Shown one piece after another: positions 14,474 to 15,347 of a stretch of 15,347 nucleotides of DNA. The notes under the pieces are model-generated. The model searched no databases. It worked only from the letters and a program-made list of their open reading frames with translations, and was not told the DNA's origin. The translations under genes and the position numbers were made by a program. How positions within the stretch are numbered: the stretch's first letter is position 1; every line of letters begins with the position of its first letter. The stretch lies in contig WGFD01000104.1 in NCBI GenBank assembly GCA_015492395.1, positions 1 to 15,347 on the forward strand. Reading direction: 5' to 3'. The DNA comes from Deltaproteobacteria bacterium. GTDB lineage: Bacteria; Desulfobacterota; GWC2-55-46; S146-70.

Positions 14474-15347
14474 CTATTGCAAGGTCGATATGGCCTCCTT
14501 AACCTTCCTGATCTCCTCTTTTATGAACTCCTCGGCCATATCCGGTATGACCTCCCAGGCAACCTCCTCTACAACCTCTTTCGCCACCTTAGCCACTATC
14601 TCCTCAATCCGTTCTTTTGGTATGGAGACCTCACCTTTGAGCTCCTCCGTTATGGCCTCTTTGGTCTTCTCCTCGATCTTCTCCTCGACAGAGGGAAGTT
14701 CCTCCTCAGGTCCGGCGGCAGGAAATTCCTCAACAGAGACCTCATGGGCAGTCTCCAACTCTACGGTAGTCTCGCCAAGGGAATGTCGGGGGGCTTCAGC
14801 CCCGGTTTCAACCTCCGCCGCTCCGCTTTCCGTCACCTCTCCCAGGGGGCCTTCTTCTATGGCAGGCTGTGCGGCTACAGGTTCGGTCTCTCCCTCACCC
14901 TCCGGTGCGGGAGTTCCGGCTGAGGCAGCAGGCATCTCTTCCTCTGCCTCCACCTCTTCTGCGGAGACGGACACGGCTTCGTCCGCTTCGTGAAGGGGTT
15001 CTTCCTGGGTGGCGGTGTCGGTTGCAGCCACATCAGGCACAGACTCTCCGGGGAGTCTCTCCTCTTCCGTTGCCTCCTCCGTTTCAGCTCCAGCCACCTC
15101 TTCCTCCAGCGGAATCAACTCATCTTCACCTAACTCAAGTTCGACAAACTCTTCTTCCTGGGGCAGGTTTTCTTCCTTTTTTTCCTCTCTTCCACCCCCT
15201 TCCATGAATGTGCCCCCCCATATGTCACCGGCCTCAGCACTGGTCCCTTCCTCACCACCCTCAAGTCCGGAAGCGCTCACGAAATCCCCCTCTTCCCATA
15301 TATCTGCGGGTGCCGGCGGGATCTCTTGGGCGGTCGCTGCATCGGCC
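14474..15347 (-). CDS. C-terminal part of a highly acidic low-complexity protein
   Basis: The frame is open to the window edge (290 residues visible), so the N-terminus is missing and a GTG at 15280 is not the true start. The visible part is a long Glu/Ala/Pro-rich disordered stretch, then from about residue 230 an amphipathic helical end: IEEIVAKVAKEVVEEVAWEV, then IPDMAEEFIKEEIRKVKEAI, closing STLQ. Near the window edge DIWEEGDF and DIWGGTF look like two copies of a short Trp motif. This C-terminal helix style, with E-V-V-E-x-x-A-W-E-V-I-P-D-x-A-E, is one I associate with deltaproteobacterial and Nitrospirota proteins that carry an N-terminal zinc ribbon or receiver domain and an acidic linker; that N-terminus cannot be checked here. 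It is transcribed toward valS but is separated from it by a strong terminator. Confidence 0.7.
   Translation of the reverse strand, partial: ADAATAQEIPPAPADIWEEGDFVSASGLEGGEEGTSAEAGDIWGGTFMEGGGREEKKEENLPQEEEFVELELGEDELIPLEEEVAGAETEEATEEERLPGESVPDVAATDTATQEEPLHEADEAVSVSAEEVEAEEEMPAASAGTPAPEGEGETEPVAAQPAIEEGPLGEVTESGAAEVETGAEAPRHSLGETTVELETAHEVSVEEFPAAGPEEELPSVEEKIEEKTKEAITEELKGEVSIPKERIEEIVAKVAKEVVEEVAWEVIPDMAEEFIKEEIRKVKEAISTLQ

Overview
The window is a stretch of bacterial chromosome of moderate GC content. It carries housekeeping genes at both ends and three less ordinary genes plus a decaying locus in the middle. Arg codons AGG/AGA and Ile codon ATA look frequent throughout. Gene content and style suggest an anaerobic lineage of the Nitrospirota / Desulfobacterota kind: PurS-type FGAM synthase, an uncoupled RpoZ, a CFI-box relic, a B12-type radical SAM protein and an E-rich protein upstream of valS. 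This placement is an inference without a marker-gene tree. No tRNA, rRNA, CRISPR array, intact insertion sequence or phage gene was seen.

Layout. (1) 1-2843, plus strand: a de novo purine cluster, purB (5' end outside the window), purC, purS and purQ. It ends without purL, although PurS and PurQ work only with PurL. The purB-purC spacer holds strong hairpins. (2) 2844-3138: a hairpin-rich spacer with two mutually exclusive stems. (3) 3139-5772, plus strand: an 877-residue soluble protein whose middle carries a divergent class III nucleotidyl-cyclase-like domain. Both candidate metal aspartates and the Asn/Arg transition-state pair are kept. (4) 8375-5891, minus strand: a B12-binding-type radical SAM protein followed by an 8-helix haem-copper-oxidase-subunit-I-like membrane protein made of two visible half-repeats. 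(5) 8376-9200: mostly non-coding. It has a compact structured RNA candidate with a c-di-GMP-I (GEMM)-like core, followed by the C-terminal relic of a CFI-box-CTERM protein. (6) 14193-9252, minus strand: valS, nadC and birA in tight succession (9-nt gap, then 4-nt overlap), then rpoZ after a 98-nt spacer with a hairpin and a REP-like palindrome. (7) 15347-14474, minus strand: the C-terminal part of a very acidic protein, closed by a clear intrinsic terminator, so valS probably has its own promoter.

How the genes work together: PurB, PurC and PurS/PurQ supply IMP/AMP synthesis. ValS, NadC, BirA and RpoZ are unrelated in pathway (translation, NAD, biotin/lipogenesis, transcription) but are packed as one housekeeping transcript. 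The most novel material is the cyclase-like protein, the two-repeat membrane protein with its radical SAM neighbour, and the degenerate riboswitch/CFI-box locus.
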